64,000 bases of DNA from Amycolatopsis orientalis DSM 43388. Its GTDB lineage: Bacteria; Actinomycetota; Actinomycetes; Mycobacteriales; Pseudonocardiaceae. The notes below the pieces were generated by a model. It made no database searches. It saw nothing but the letters and a program-made list of their open reading frames with translations, and had not been told where the DNA came from. This document shows positions 34,897-43,931 of the stretch, piece by piece (the stretch's first letter is position 1; each line of letters begins with the position of its first letter). The position numbers and the translations under genes were made by a program. The DNA is taken from NCBI RefSeq assembly GCF_000411975.1, contig NZ_ASXG01000196.1, positions 248,001 through 312,000 on the forward strand, given 5' to 3'.

Positions 34897-35219
34897 GAGC
34901 AAAAGATGCCACATGTCCGCGCCAGCGAAGTCATGTTTAGGCTTCGGGTGCGCTGACTCGTTGACAATGTGCTGTGCATGGGCGAGGCCCAGCCCGCTCA
35001 CGGGGCGTGGTCCTCGCGGGCCTAGTCCGTCAGATTCACGGTGACCGCGAAGGGAATTTGGCCGGGCGCTGGCCACTCCACGGGATTGCGGACCAGCCGG
35101 GCGATCGCGGGCTGGATTCCGCACGCCGGGACCGCATGTTGATCTCCGCGACCCGATCGGCTGCCTGACGGTGCCTGGATCGGGCGGACGCAGTGGCCGG
35201 GGCGGATGCGCGATCTCAG
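34897..35219. other. Intergenic, nothing recognised
   Basis: About 320 bases between the Lrp gene and the amidohydrolase remnant. No gene or clear motif. It is the upstream region of the Lrp gene, so that promoter must lie here. Confidence 0.4.
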
Positions 35220-35751
35220 CTAATGTCCTTCACGATCCGGCCGCGCTGGACCACCGTTTTGACCTGGCCGGGGTCGTCGAAGACGGGCGGACCGGAGCCG
35301 AAGACCGTGAAATCGGGCAGTTTCCCGGACCGATGGTGCCGATCTGGTTCTCCATGCGCAGCACTCGAGCGTTGTCCCGGGTCGCGGACAAGAGTGCCTG
35401 CACAGGGGACTCGACATCGGATCGCAACACCAATTCGCGCCCACGATGTGCCTTGTTCGGGCCGACGTAGTCCGAACTGGAGCCGACGAGCACAACGGCT
35501 GCGCGCGCCACGCGGATGACATCGATCATCCCTTCGAGGGCCTTGCCGATCCGGCCACCCATGTGCGCCGACAAGCCGACGTCGGCGGGGTCCGTCAAGA
35601 GCGCGTGCACGACGGCCACAGTAGGGACAAGGGCCACGCCGCGCTTGGCCATCATCGTGGCCATGTGATCGTCGATCTGGGAGCCGTGTTCCACGTATTG
35701 CCCGCCCACTTCGATGTCCGTGCGCAGGTCGGCGTTATTGTGCGCCTGCAC
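35220..35751 (-). pseudogene. Amidohydrolase (imidazolonepropionase-like), truncated and frameshifted
   Basis: From 35751 the minus strand reads AHNNADLRTDIEVGGQYVEHGSQID, MAKRGVALVPTVAVV, GSSSDYVGPNKAHRGRE and SATRDNARVLRMENQIGTIGPG, the C-terminal half of a metal-dependent amidohydrolase/prolidase-like enzyme. The normal ending is in another frame (KLPDFTVFGSGPPVFDDPGQ, then KTVVQRGRIVKDIS and a stop), so there is a frameshift at about 35325. The first 200 or so residues, including the HxH metal site, are missing; sequence above 35760 shows no homology. Dead gene. Confidence 0.7.
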
Positions 35752-35985
35752 GTACGGTATCGATCGTCCATTGTGGAACGCATGGTTGCTCTTCTCGCTC
35801 GCAAGCGTCGATCCGATCTCGACCGCCTGTTTCGTTCACGACCACCGTCATTCGTTGTCGAGAGAGAGCGTGGGCCGCGACAGTTGTCTACCGCGGCCGG
35901 GGCTATTCGCCCAGCAGAATTGGCGAGACCGCGGATGCGAGGGAAACGGCCCGGAAAATGCTCCGGGAACCGTCAGGGAGGAAAG

Positions 35986-36111
35986 ATGAGCGCGGAACTC
36001 GGCGCAGACGCAGTGGTGGTGGGCGCGGGGGTGATCGGCTCGGCCATCGCGCTGGAGCTGGCCAGAGCCGGACGCCAGGTGCGGGGTTGTTCGCGGTGCT
36101 CATCGGTTTGA
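35986..36111 (+). pseudogene. FAD-dependent (D-amino-acid-oxidase-like) oxidoreductase, N-terminal stub
   Basis: ATG 35986 lies behind a good GGGAGGAAAG site and begins MSAELGADAVVVGAGVIGSA then IALELARAGRQV, a perfect start of a glycine/D-amino-acid-oxidase-type flavoprotein (GxGxxG Rossmann fold). After about 31 residues, at about 36080, similarity ends abruptly; the frame closes at 36111. The DNA beyond encodes an MFS transporter half in a different frame. The gene was cut by a deletion or recombination that left its promoter and ribosome site in place. Confidence 0.65.
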
Positions 36112-36851
36112 CCGAGGCTCCTTCGTGGGGCTGGTCGTCCACGAAGTTCGTTGCGCTCCTCGCGGCGGGAGCGGCGCTCCTGGTCGCGTTCGCAGTGGTC
36201 GAAGTGAAGATCGAGCGGCCATTGATCGACCTGCGTATCGGCGGGAAGCCGGTGATCGTCACCTGCGTGGCCGCATTCGCGGTCGGCTGGGCGACGTACG
36301 CGGTCTTCCTTTCCATCCCGACGATCGTGGCGGCGCCTCCCGCCGCCGGATACGGACTCGGCGGGACGGCCGCCACCGCCGGATTGCTGTTGCTGCCCGT
36401 GGGCGTGGTCGGTGCGGTAGCGGCGACCGTGACCGGACGGCTGGAGCGGCTGCTCGGCAGCAAGACGCTGATGACCTTGTCCTGCGTGCCGGTGGTGGCC
36501 TCGTCAGCGATCCTGTTCCTGGCCCGGCACGACGCCGTCGTGCTGGCGCTCGCCGCGGGTCTGGGAGGGCTCGGCGTCGGCGTCGGGCTGACCGAGGCGA
36601 TGAACATCGTGTCGTCGTCCGTGCCCGCGGAGCGTCTGGCCAGTGCCAGCGGCTTCATTCTGATCGTGCGCACCGTTGCCGGGACGCTGGGCGCGCAGGT
36701 GTCAGGCAGTGTCCTGGCCAGCGACCTCGTTCCGGGGACGCCCTTGCCCACGTGGGGTTCCTTCAACGCGACCTTCGTCATCGCGAGCGCGGTAGGCCTC
36801 TTGGCGATCATGGCGAGCCTGACGCTGCCGCGACGACTGGCGGCGGCATGA
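36083..36851 (+). pseudogene. DHA2-type MFS efflux pump, C-terminal half
   Basis: About 255 codons of uninterrupted membrane protein: LFAVLIGLTEAPSWGWSS, PLIDLRIGGKPVIVTCVAAFAVGWATY, then PVGVVGAVAATVTGRLERLLGSK and AERLASASGFILIVRTVAGTLG. These are the second half (about helices 7-14) of EmrB/QacA-type drug:H+ antiporters. The first half is missing and replaced by the flavoprotein stub. A nominal in-frame ATG exists at 35958, but a half pump is unlikely to work. The stop overlaps an ATG at 36848 that precedes the next gene's true start. Confidence 0.7.
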
Positions 36852-36928
36852 TCACCCGCCACAACGACCAGCCAGCCGCGACCGCAAGCCAGTCCGGCTC
36901 GGAGCGCACGAGCGCACTAGGAGGATGC

Positions 36929-37999
36929 ATGGACCACCACGCTGTCGCGAAGGACTGGGCAGGAGAATTGACCGCGGTCCGGCACGATGAGAAGACCGGC
37001 GCGCACTTCGTCATCGCGGTGCACTCGACGCGGCTCGGTCCTGCGACGGGCGGTACCCGCGCGATGGTGTACCCGGACGTTGCGGATGCCGTGGTGGACG
37101 CCCGGCGGCTCGCCGGCGCCATGACCTACAAGACCGCACTCGCCGGATTGCCGATGGGCGGTGGGAAATCGGTCATCGCGCTGCCGGCGCCGCGGGCGGA
37201 ACTCGACTCCGCGACCTGGCGGCGCATCCTCGACGTGCACGCCGCGAACCTCCAGCTGTTCAACGGTTCGTTCTGGACGGGCCCTGATGTCGGCACCGAG
37301 TCCGCCGACATGGACGTCCTGCGTCGCAGCACCGATTACGTGTTCGGCCGCTCGCCCGAGGCCGGCGGCCCCGGTTCGAGCGCGGAGAACACGGCGGTGG
37401 GCGTTTTCGCCGCCGTTCGAGCCGCCGCGCGGGAGGCCGGCTGCGGGGAACTCGCCGGACTGCGAGTGCTTGTCTCGGGGCTCGGTGCCGTCGGGTCAAG
37501 GGTGGCCGAGTTCGCCCGCGAGGCGGGTGCCCGGCTCATGGTCGCGGACATCGCCGACGACCGCTGCGCGCCGTTCGCGGAGCAAGGTGCCAGGCTGGTG
37601 CCGGTCGACGAGGTGACCACGACCGAATGCGACCTGCTCGTTCCGTGTGCCACCGGCGGGCTGATCACCGAGCAAGTAGCCGAAACCGTGCCGTGTGCGG
37701 CGATCGCTGGCGCGGCGAACAACATCCTCGGCGACGACGCCGCCGCTGAGGTGCTGCGGCGGCGTGGAATCTGCTATGCGCCTGACTTCGTCACCAACGC
37801 CGGCGGGGTGATCCACCTCGTCGGACGTGAGATCCTGGGGTGGTCCGCGGACGAGGTGCTAGCACGGGTGCAGGAGATCGGCCAGACCGTCGAAACGATC
37901 TTCAAGACGGCCAGTACCCAGGACATCAGCACGGACGCCGCGGCGCGGCAGCTCGCGGAATCCAACCTCGCCGCCGCCCCGCCCGGTCGGGTCAGCTGA
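36929..37999 (+). CDS. Glu/Leu/Phe/Val dehydrogenase (NAD-dependent amino acid dehydrogenase)
   Basis: A 356-residue enzyme of leucine/phenylalanine/valine dehydrogenase length. The substrate domain has STRLGPATGGTRAM and the catalytic-lysine motif KTALAGLPMGGGKSVI; FWTGPDVGT supplies the catalytic aspartate. The nucleotide domain has VLVSGLGAVGSRVAEFA and AGAANNIL, then APDFVTNAGGVIHL. It deaminates a hydrophobic L-amino acid to its 2-oxo acid with NAD. TAGGAGG at 36918-36924 sets the ATG at 36929. Downstream is an indolepyruvate ferredoxin oxidoreductase, which would take exactly such 2-oxo acids (arylpyruvates if phenylalanine is the substrate). Confidence 0.9.
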   Translation: MDHHAVAKDWAGELTAVRHDEKTGAHFVIAVHSTRLGPATGGTRAMVYPDVADAVVDARRLAGAMTYKTALAGLPMGGGKSVIALPAPRAELDSATWRRILDVHAANLQLFNGSFWTGPDVGTESADMDVLRRSTDYVFGRSPEAGGPGSSAENTAVGVFAAVRAAAREAGCGELAGLRVLVSGLGAVGSRVAEFAREAGARLMVADIADDRCAPFAEQGARLVPVDEVTTTECDLLVPCATGGLITEQVAETVPCAAIAGAANNILGDDAAAEVLRRRGICYAPDFVTNAGGVIHLVGREILGWSADEVLARVQEIGQTVETIFKTASTQDISTDAAARQLAESNLAAAPPGRVS

Positions 38000-38100
38000 T
38001 TCGGCACCGATCGAGGGGCTCCGGACCCGCCGGAGAGCCACGCAGACGCTTCCCGGGAGCGGGCGAATCGCCCGCACACTGCCGCAGGCCCGCCACGCTC

Positions 38101-38118
38101 TACTAACGACCGATAGTA
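38101..38118. promoter_or_regulatory. TACTA-N8-TAGTA inverted repeat before the Crp-type gene
   Basis: A perfect 5-base inverted repeat with 8-base spacer, about 38 bases before the ATG of the Crp/Fnr-type regulator. The half-sites resemble those of the ACTA/TAGT palindromes at 48163 and 61724 but with different spacing, so a distinct factor or the Crp protein itself may use it. Confidence 0.35.
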
Positions 38119-38155
38119 TTGCCTGGTCGGGCACTGTGGCGCGAGGAGGTCGTTC

Positions 38156-38887
38156 ATGACAGCGGGGATTTCCGAGCCGGGGCCTGGCTGCGCTGATCGG
38201 TCGCCCGCCGTATCGACCACCTCACCGTTCCTGCTCACCGAAGATCCGTCGGTCGCCGACCGGATCGCCGCGCTGGGCGAACCGCGCCGGTACCGGGCCG
38301 GCGAGTTCGTCTACCGCCAGGGCTCCACCTCGGAGTACTTCTACCAGGTCAAATGCGGGCGGTTGCGGCTCTATCTCACCCGTGCGGACGGCTCCGAGCG
38401 CGTGCTGTCGTACGCCGAACCCGGCGCCGGGTTCGGCGAGTCGACGTGTTTCGACGGACTGCCGCGGTACGCGTCCTGCGTCGCGATCACCGACAGCGAA
38501 GTCCTGGCCATCAGCCGGCAGGCGATCGTCGACATCGGCCGCCGGCGTCCGGAAATCCTGCTCGAGATGACCCGGCGAGTCTCGCGCAAGTCGCGGCTGT
38601 TCGCCATGCACATCGCCGCTGACGGCCTGCCGGCCCGCGGCCGGGTCGCCCTGCTGTTCGACCACCTGGTGGAGGCTTATGGCGTCGAACGGCCCGACGG
38701 GTCCGTCGGGCTGCGCGTGCAGTACTCCCTGGACGAACTGTCGTTGATGGTCGGCGTGACCAGGGTGACCATGAGCCGGGTGCTGGCCCAGCTCATCGAG
38801 GACGACATCGTGCGCCGCTGTGGGCGGCAACTCGTGCTGCCGAGCCTGGACGCGCTGCGGCGGGTGGCCGGCGACTACCGGCCCTGA
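38156..38887 (+). CDS. Crp/Fnr-family transcriptional regulator
   Basis: A 243-residue protein. The cyclic-nucleotide-type beta-roll spans residues about 35-130 (YRAGEFVYRQGSTSEYFYQVKCGRLRLYL, GAGFGESTCFDGLPRYASCVAITDSEVLAI), followed by a long helix and a winged helix-turn-helix (YSLDELSLMVGVTRVTMSRVLAQLIEDDIV). The cAMP-binding motif of true Crp (GExxxLxxxxRSAxV) is altered to GESTCFDGLPRYASC, so the signal may differ. No Fnr-type cysteine cluster is seen. The ATG at 38156 follows GCGAGGAGG. It stands 110 bases before the oxidoreductase operon and may activate it. Confidence 0.88.
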   Translation: MTAGISEPGPGCADRSPAVSTTSPFLLTEDPSVADRIAALGEPRRYRAGEFVYRQGSTSEYFYQVKCGRLRLYLTRADGSERVLSYAEPGAGFGESTCFDGLPRYASCVAITDSEVLAISRQAIVDIGRRRPEILLEMTRRVSRKSRLFAMHIAADGLPARGRVALLFDHLVEAYGVERPDGSVGLRVQYSLDELSLMVGVTRVTMSRVLAQLIEDDIVRRCGRQLVLPSLDALRRVAGDYRP

Positions 38888-38997
38888 CCGGAATACGCCG
38901 GCCGAATTCGCGGCCGCGTATCGCATGTTACGGACAGTCCCGCCGGTCCGGAGAGACGCTCTCGGTCGTTCGTCACCTACGAAGTCGTGGAGTGTGC

Positions 38998-41900
38998 ATG
39001 ACGATCGACGCCAGGCCGGTCGACCGGCCTCACCAGGCGGACGTCGCGCTGGAGGACCGTTTCCGGCTGGAGGATGGCCGCGTCTTTCTCACCGGCGTGC
39101 AGTCGCTGGTCCGCGCTCCGATGGACCAGGCGCGGCGGGACCGTCGGGCCGGGCTCAGGACAGGCACGTTCATCAGCGGGTATCCGGGCTCGCCGCTCGG
39201 CGGATACGACTTGGCGCTCCAGCAGAACCGCGAGCTTCTCGCCGAGTACGACATCGTGCACCAGATGGGCCAGAACGAGGAGCTCGCGGCGGCGGCCCTC
39301 ATGGGAACGCAGTTGCTGGAACGGTATCCGCACAGCCGGTACGACGGGGTGACGGGGTTCTGGTACGGCAAGGGGCCCGGCCTCGACCGCGCCGGGGATT
39401 CCCTGCGCCACGGCAACTTCGGCGGCACGACCGCCAACGGCGCCGTGGTGATCCTCAGCGGCGAGGACCACGAGGCGAAGAGCTCGTCGCTGCCGTACGA
39501 GCAGGAGTTCGCCTTCGCCCACGCCGGCATCCCCGTGCTCTATCCGTCCTCGGTGGAGGAGTTTCTCTCCTACACCCTGCACGCGGTCGCGATGTCCCGG
39601 TTCTCCGGCTGCTGGGTCGCGATGAAGCTCATCGGCCAGCTGTGCGACGGCGGCCAGACGATCGACCTGTCCCCGGACAGCCCCCGCATCGTGGTGCCCG
39701 AGTTCGAGATCGACGGCAAGCCGTTCCGCAAGCGGCAGGAACACAATTTCTTCCCCGGCGCGGTGGTCGAGACCGAGCGGCACGTGTTCACCGAACGCCA
39801 TCCGGCGGCGATCGCGTACGCCCGGGCCAACGGCCTCAACGAGGTCCGGGTCCGCAGCTCTGCCGACACCCTCGGCCTGATCACCGCCGGGAAGAGCTAC
39901 ACGGACACGCGGCAGGCGCTGAGCGATCTGGGGATCGGGGAAGACGACCTCCGGGCCGCCGGCGTCCGGCTGATCAAGGTCGGTGCCCTCTATCCTCTCG
40001 ACGACGAGTTCGTCCGCTCGGCGACCGCTGGCCTCGACGAGGTCCTCGTCATCGAAGAAAAGCGGCCCATCCTCGAAGACGCAGTCAAGGCCGCGGTGTG
40101 CAACCTCGCCGACGGCCCGCAGGTGCACGGCAAACGCGACGCCGGCGGCAAGCCCCGGTTCGCCGAGTACGGCAGCCTCGACGCTGATGCGGTCACTGCC
40201 GGGCTGGCTCCGGTCCTGCGGGCGCGCCTCCGCGAACGGATCAGCATCACCCGCCGGCTCGACGAGTTGGAGAAGACGCGTGCGCGCGACTATGCGGCCA
40301 CGTTCAAGCGAGCCCCCAACTACTGCTCAGGGTGCCCGCACAACGTCTCGACGAAGGTGCTCGACGGTCAGGTGGCGTGGGGCGCGCCGGGCTGCCATAT
40401 TTTCGCCGGTATCATGGAGCAGCCGGAACGGCGCATCGACGCGGCGTTCCCGCTCGGCGGCGAAGGCGTGGCCTGGATCGGCCTGAGCTCCTTCACCGAT
40501 CGGGACCACGTCATCCAGAACCAGGGCGACGGCAGCCTGTTCCACTCCAGCTACTTGAGCATCCGGTTCTCCATCGCCGCGGGCGTCAAGATGACCTACC
40601 GGATCCTCTACAACGGCGCCGTGGCCAACACCGGGGCGCAGAAACCCATCGGTGCCTCGGAAGTCCCCAAGCTGGCCAAGTTGCTCGCGCTCGAAGGCGT
40701 CACCAAGATCGCGATCATCGCCGAGGACCCGAAGGTCTACCGCAAGGCCGATCTGCCCGCCATCGCGTCCGTGCACGATGCCGGTGCGGTCGATGCGGTG
40801 CTCCGCGACTTGGAGCAGACCGACGGCGTCACGATTTTCCTGTATGACGGTGAATGCGCCAACGAGCGCCGGCGCCGCCGCAAGCGCGGTACCGCGCCGA
40901 AGGCGACCAAGTTCGTCGTCATCAACGAAGACGTGTGCGAAAACTGCGGTGACTGCGGCGAGATCACCAACTGCATGTCGCTGCACAAGACCGACACGGA
41001 GTTCGGCCCGAAGACACAGGTGCACCAGTCCTCGTGCAACCAAGACCATTCGTGCCTCAAGGGCGACTGCCCGTCCTTCCTGACGGTGTACAGCGAGGAC
41101 GGTCTCGCCAAGCCGGCCTACACCCCGGTAGGCCCAGACGAATTGCCGGAACCTGAACGGCCCGCGCTGGATCGCCCGTACCACGTCTTCATTCCCGGGG
41201 TGGGCGGCACCGGCGTGCTGACGCTCAACTCCATGCTCGCGTGGGCCGCGCTCATCGACGGCGCCGAGGCGGTCAGCTACGACCAGACCGGAGCGGCTCA
41301 AAAGTGGGGCTCGGTGCTCAGCAGCCTGGTGCTCAGCCCGCGCGGCACCCGGGCCGCCGGGAACAAGGTCGGGGTCGCCAAAGCGGATCTCTACCTCGCG
41401 GCCGATGTCATGGCCGCGGCCGACCCGGCGAACCTGGACCGCTGCTCTCCCGAGCACACCGCGGCCGTGATCAACACTGGCCTGCTGCCCAGCGGCGAGA
41501 TGATCCGCAACAGCCGGCTGGAAGTCTCCGCCGATCCGATGGCCGAGTCAGTCGCGCGATTCAGCTCGCGGGTGGTCACCGTGGACGCGCGGGCGATCGC
41601 CGAAACGGTGTTCGGCGATTATATGGCCACGAACATGGTCTCCCTCGGTGCCGCGTACCAGGCAGGGCTCCTCCCGATCTCCGCGACGGCGATCGAACGC
41701 GCCATCGAGCTCAACGGGACGGCGAAAGCCCAGAACCTGCAGGCATTCCGGTACGGCAGGCTCGCCATGACCGACCCGGGCCGCGTCCGCGACCTGATCT
41801 CCCCGCGGCCGCGGGACGCCGAAGCCGAGAGGCAGCACGCGCGAGGGCAACTGAAGGAAAAGGACCGGGCCGCGTACGACGCTCTGATGGACCGGGTCGG

Positions 41901-42579
41901 TCCATTGTCCGAAGAGGACCGTCGGCTGCTGGCCGTGCGGATCGGCGAGCTCATCGCGTATCAGGATGCCGGGTACGCCACCCGTTACGTCGATGTCGTT
42001 CTCGACGTCGCCGAACGAGAACGCGCGCGGCTGGGCGAGCGGACGGGCCTGGTGATCACCCGGGAAGTCGTCCGCAATCTGTACAAGCTCATGGCCTACA
42101 AGGACGAGTACGAAGTCGCCAGGCTCCACCTGCGGGCGAGCCGGGAGCAGAAGGCGGCCAGCGTCTTCGCCGGTGCCACCAAGGTCAAGTACAACCTGCA
42201 CCCGCCGATACTGCGCGCGATGGGGATGAAGAACAAGATATCGATCTCGGAGCGCTGGCTGAATCCCGCCTTCACCGGCTTGACCTGGATGCGCCGGCTG
42301 CGCGGGACACGGCTGGACCCGTTCGGCCGCGACCGCGTGCGCGTGGAGGAACGCCGGCTCATCGGCTGGTACATCGACCTCGTCCAGTCCGCGATGGACG
42401 AACTGAAACTGCAGAACAAGGCCGCGGTGCTGGACATCGCGCGGCTGCCCGACAGCATCCGCGGCTACGAGGACATCAAGCTGCGCTCGGCCGCGGAAGC
42501 GGTGGCCCACGCGGAGGTCCTTCGCGGACGGCTCGCGAACACGTTGTCCCTGCCCCTGCTGACGAACACGGAGAACTGA
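38998..42579 (+). CDS. Indolepyruvate ferredoxin oxidoreductase, fused IorA-IorB type
   Basis: A 1193-residue TPP and iron-sulfur enzyme. The N-terminus has TFISGYPGSPLGGYD (residues 58-72) of the pyrimidine-binding domain; NYCSGCPHN (about 440) opens the TPP-binding domain with PGCHIFAG and DGSLFHSSYLS; VCENCGDCGEITNC and CNQDHSCLKGDCPSF (about 645-690) are iron-sulfur ligands; FIPGVGGTGVLTLNSMLAW (about 730) begins the IorB-like gamma domain. It decarboxylates aryl- or branched 2-oxo acids to acyl-CoA, passing electrons to ferredoxin. ATG 38998 follows GTGGAG. It leads an operon with a DpgC-like oxygenase, thioesterase and CoA ligase, so its acyl-CoA product probably feeds them. Confidence 0.92.
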   Translation: MTIDARPVDRPHQADVALEDRFRLEDGRVFLTGVQSLVRAPMDQARRDRRAGLRTGTFISGYPGSPLGGYDLALQQNRELLAEYDIVHQMGQNEELAAAALMGTQLLERYPHSRYDGVTGFWYGKGPGLDRAGDSLRHGNFGGTTANGAVVILSGEDHEAKSSSLPYEQEFAFAHAGIPVLYPSSVEEFLSYTLHAVAMSRFSGCWVAMKLIGQLCDGGQTIDLSPDSPRIVVPEFEIDGKPFRKRQEHNFFPGAVVETERHVFTERHPAAIAYARANGLNEVRVRSSADTLGLITAGKSYTDTRQALSDLGIGEDDLRAAGVRLIKVGALYPLDDEFVRSATAGLDEVLVIEEKRPILEDAVKAAVCNLADGPQVHGKRDAGGKPRFAEYGSLDADAVTAGLAPVLRARLRERISITRRLDELEKTRARDYAATFKRAPNYCSGCPHNVSTKVLDGQVAWGAPGCHIFAGIMEQPERRIDAAFPLGGEGVAWIGLSSFTDRDHVIQNQGDGSLFHSSYLSIRFSIAAGVKMTYRILYNGAVANTGAQKPIGASEVPKLAKLLALEGVTKIAIIAEDPKVYRKADLPAIASVHDAGAVDAVLRDLEQTDGVTIFLYDGECANERRRRRKRGTAPKATKFVVINEDVCENCGDCGEITNCMSLHKTDTEFGPKTQVHQSSCNQDHSCLKGDCPSFLTVYSEDGLAKPAYTPVGPDELPEPERPALDRPYHVFIPGVGGTGVLTLNSMLAWAALIDGAEAVSYDQTGAAQKWGSVLSSLVLSPRGTRAAGNKVGVAKADLYLAADVMAAADPANLDRCSPEHTAAVINTGLLPSGEMIRNSRLEVSADPMAESVARFSSRVVTVDARAIAETVFGDYMATNMVSLGAAYQAGLLPISATAIERAIELNGTAKAQNLQAFRYGRLAMTDPGRVRDLISPRPRDAEAERQHARGQLKEKDRAAYDALMDRVGPLSEEDRRLLAVRIGELIAYQDAGYATRYVDVVLDVAERERARLGERTGLVITREVVRNLYKLMAYKDEYEVARLHLRASREQKAASVFAGATKVKYNLHPPILRAMGMKNKISISERWLNPAFTGLTWMRRLRGTRLDPFGRDRVRVEERRLIGWYIDLVQSAMDELKLQNKAAVLDIARLPDSIRGYEDIKLRSAAEAVAHAEVLRGRLANTLSLPLLTNTEN

Positions 42580-42584
42580 CCGCC

Positions 42585-43931
42585 ATGCCCGACAAGACCA
42601 CCACTGCCGACTTCACCGGCGACTTCGAGAAGGATTCGGCTCTCGCGTCGGAGCACTTCGCAGCCCTGGACGTGGAGATCGCCGCGCTGCCGCCCAAACC
42701 CGAACGCTCCGCCGACGACCAGGCCCGCGCCGACGAGATCCTCGAGCGGGGCCGCGCGGCACGGGAGAAGTTCCTCGGCTGGCACGTCGAAGCCGTGTAC
42801 GACGCGGTGACTGAGCACTGCACCCGCAACCTCCGGGTCGCCGAGATGGCCTATGCGGTCGCCGACCTCGTGCCCGGTCTCGTGCCGACCCGTGCCCGCA
42901 TCGCCGAAGAACGCCGGCACCCGCAGAAAGACAAGGAAGGCTGGGAGTTCGACCAGGGCATCCTGATTTCCCGGGTGCTCGACAACGCGCGTACCGGCTA
43001 CCACCTGATGCACGCGATGACTCAACCGCGCCGCGAAGCCCTCGAACTGCTCGACGAACTGCGCCGGACCGACCGGGTCGACCTGGGCACCAGCCTGGTC
43101 GAGCGGCGCGGCAACGTCGGGCACCTGACGATCCAGCACCACAAGTACCTCAACGCCGAGGACGACGAGTCCACCGCGGCGATGGAGACCGCGACGGACC
43201 TCATCCTGCTCGACGACCGCATCGATGTCGGCGTGCTGCGCGGTGCCGAGGCCGTGCACCCCAAGTACGCGGGCCGTCGCGTCTTCGACAGCGGCGTGAA
43301 CCTCACCCGGCTCTACCACGGCGAGGTCTCGCTGATCGAGTTCTTCGTCGAACGCGAACTCGGTCTGATCAACAAGTGGTTCCGGGGACACTCCCTCGGC
43401 ACGGGCGAGGTGTCGATCGTCGAGAACCGGCACGAGAAGCCGTGGATCGCCGCCGTCGACACCCACGCCATCGGCGGCGGCTGCCAGTACCTGCTGGTCA
43501 TGGACCGAGTCGTGGCCCGTTCGGGCGCCTTCGTGAACCTGCCCGCTCGCAAGGAGGGCTTCCTTCCCGGCTGCGGCAACATGCGGCTGCCGCGGTTCGT
43601 CGGCGAGAAGGTGGCCCGCCAGGGCATCTTCTTCAACCGCGACATCTACGTCGACTCTCCGGAAGGCCGCCAGATCGTCGACGACCTCGTCACGGACGAA
43701 GCCGGGATGCAGGCGGCGATCGCGGAGGCGGTGGACGCCCTGTCCGCCACCGGTTCGGTCGGGGTCAACGCCAACCGCACGCAACTGCGGGTGGGCGCCG
43801 AACCGCTCGAGATGTTCCGCCACTACATGGCCAACCACGTGATCGGCCAGGCGCGGTGCATGTACTCCCCGGCCATCATCCGCAACCTCGAGTTGGCCTG
43901 GGACCCCAAACGGCGCGGCGGTGTCAAGTGA
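42585..43931 (+). CDS. DpgC-like cofactor-independent acyl-CoA dioxygenase (crotonase superfamily)
   Basis: A 448-residue protein resembling DpgC, the 3,5-dihydroxyphenylacetyl-CoA 1,2-dioxygenase of glycopeptide antibiotic synthesis, in length and layout. It has a helical N-terminal domain of about 200 residues, then a crotonase core with AVHPKYAGRRVFDSGVNL, YHGEVSLIEFFVERELGLI, EKPWIAAVDTHAIGGGCQYLL and NLPARKEGFLPGCGNMRL, each matching DpgC segments, including the GGGxQ glutamine. DpgC inserts O2 with no metal or flavin, giving an arylglyoxylate and free CoA. No dpgA, dpgB or dpgD is present, so this copy probably acts in catabolism on the acyl-CoA from the adjacent oxidoreductase. ATG 42585; 5 bases separate the genes. 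Confidence 0.82.
   Translation: MPDKTTTADFTGDFEKDSALASEHFAALDVEIAALPPKPERSADDQARADEILERGRAAREKFLGWHVEAVYDAVTEHCTRNLRVAEMAYAVADLVPGLVPTRARIAEERRHPQKDKEGWEFDQGILISRVLDNARTGYHLMHAMTQPRREALELLDELRRTDRVDLGTSLVERRGNVGHLTIQHHKYLNAEDDESTAAMETATDLILLDDRIDVGVLRGAEAVHPKYAGRRVFDSGVNLTRLYHGEVSLIEFFVERELGLINKWFRGHSLGTGEVSIVENRHEKPWIAAVDTHAIGGGCQYLLVMDRVVARSGAFVNLPARKEGFLPGCGNMRLPRFVGEKVARQGIFFNRDIYVDSPEGRQIVDDLVTDEAGMQAAIAEAVDALSATGSVGVNANRTQLRVGAEPLEMFRHYMANHVIGQARCMYSPAIIRNLELAWDPKRRGGVK

Noticed and set aside
42585..43931. Glycopeptide antibiotic biosynthetic cluster
   Set aside because: Apart from the DpgC-like gene there is no dpgA, dpgB, dpgD, peptide synthetase or P450; the context is catabolic.
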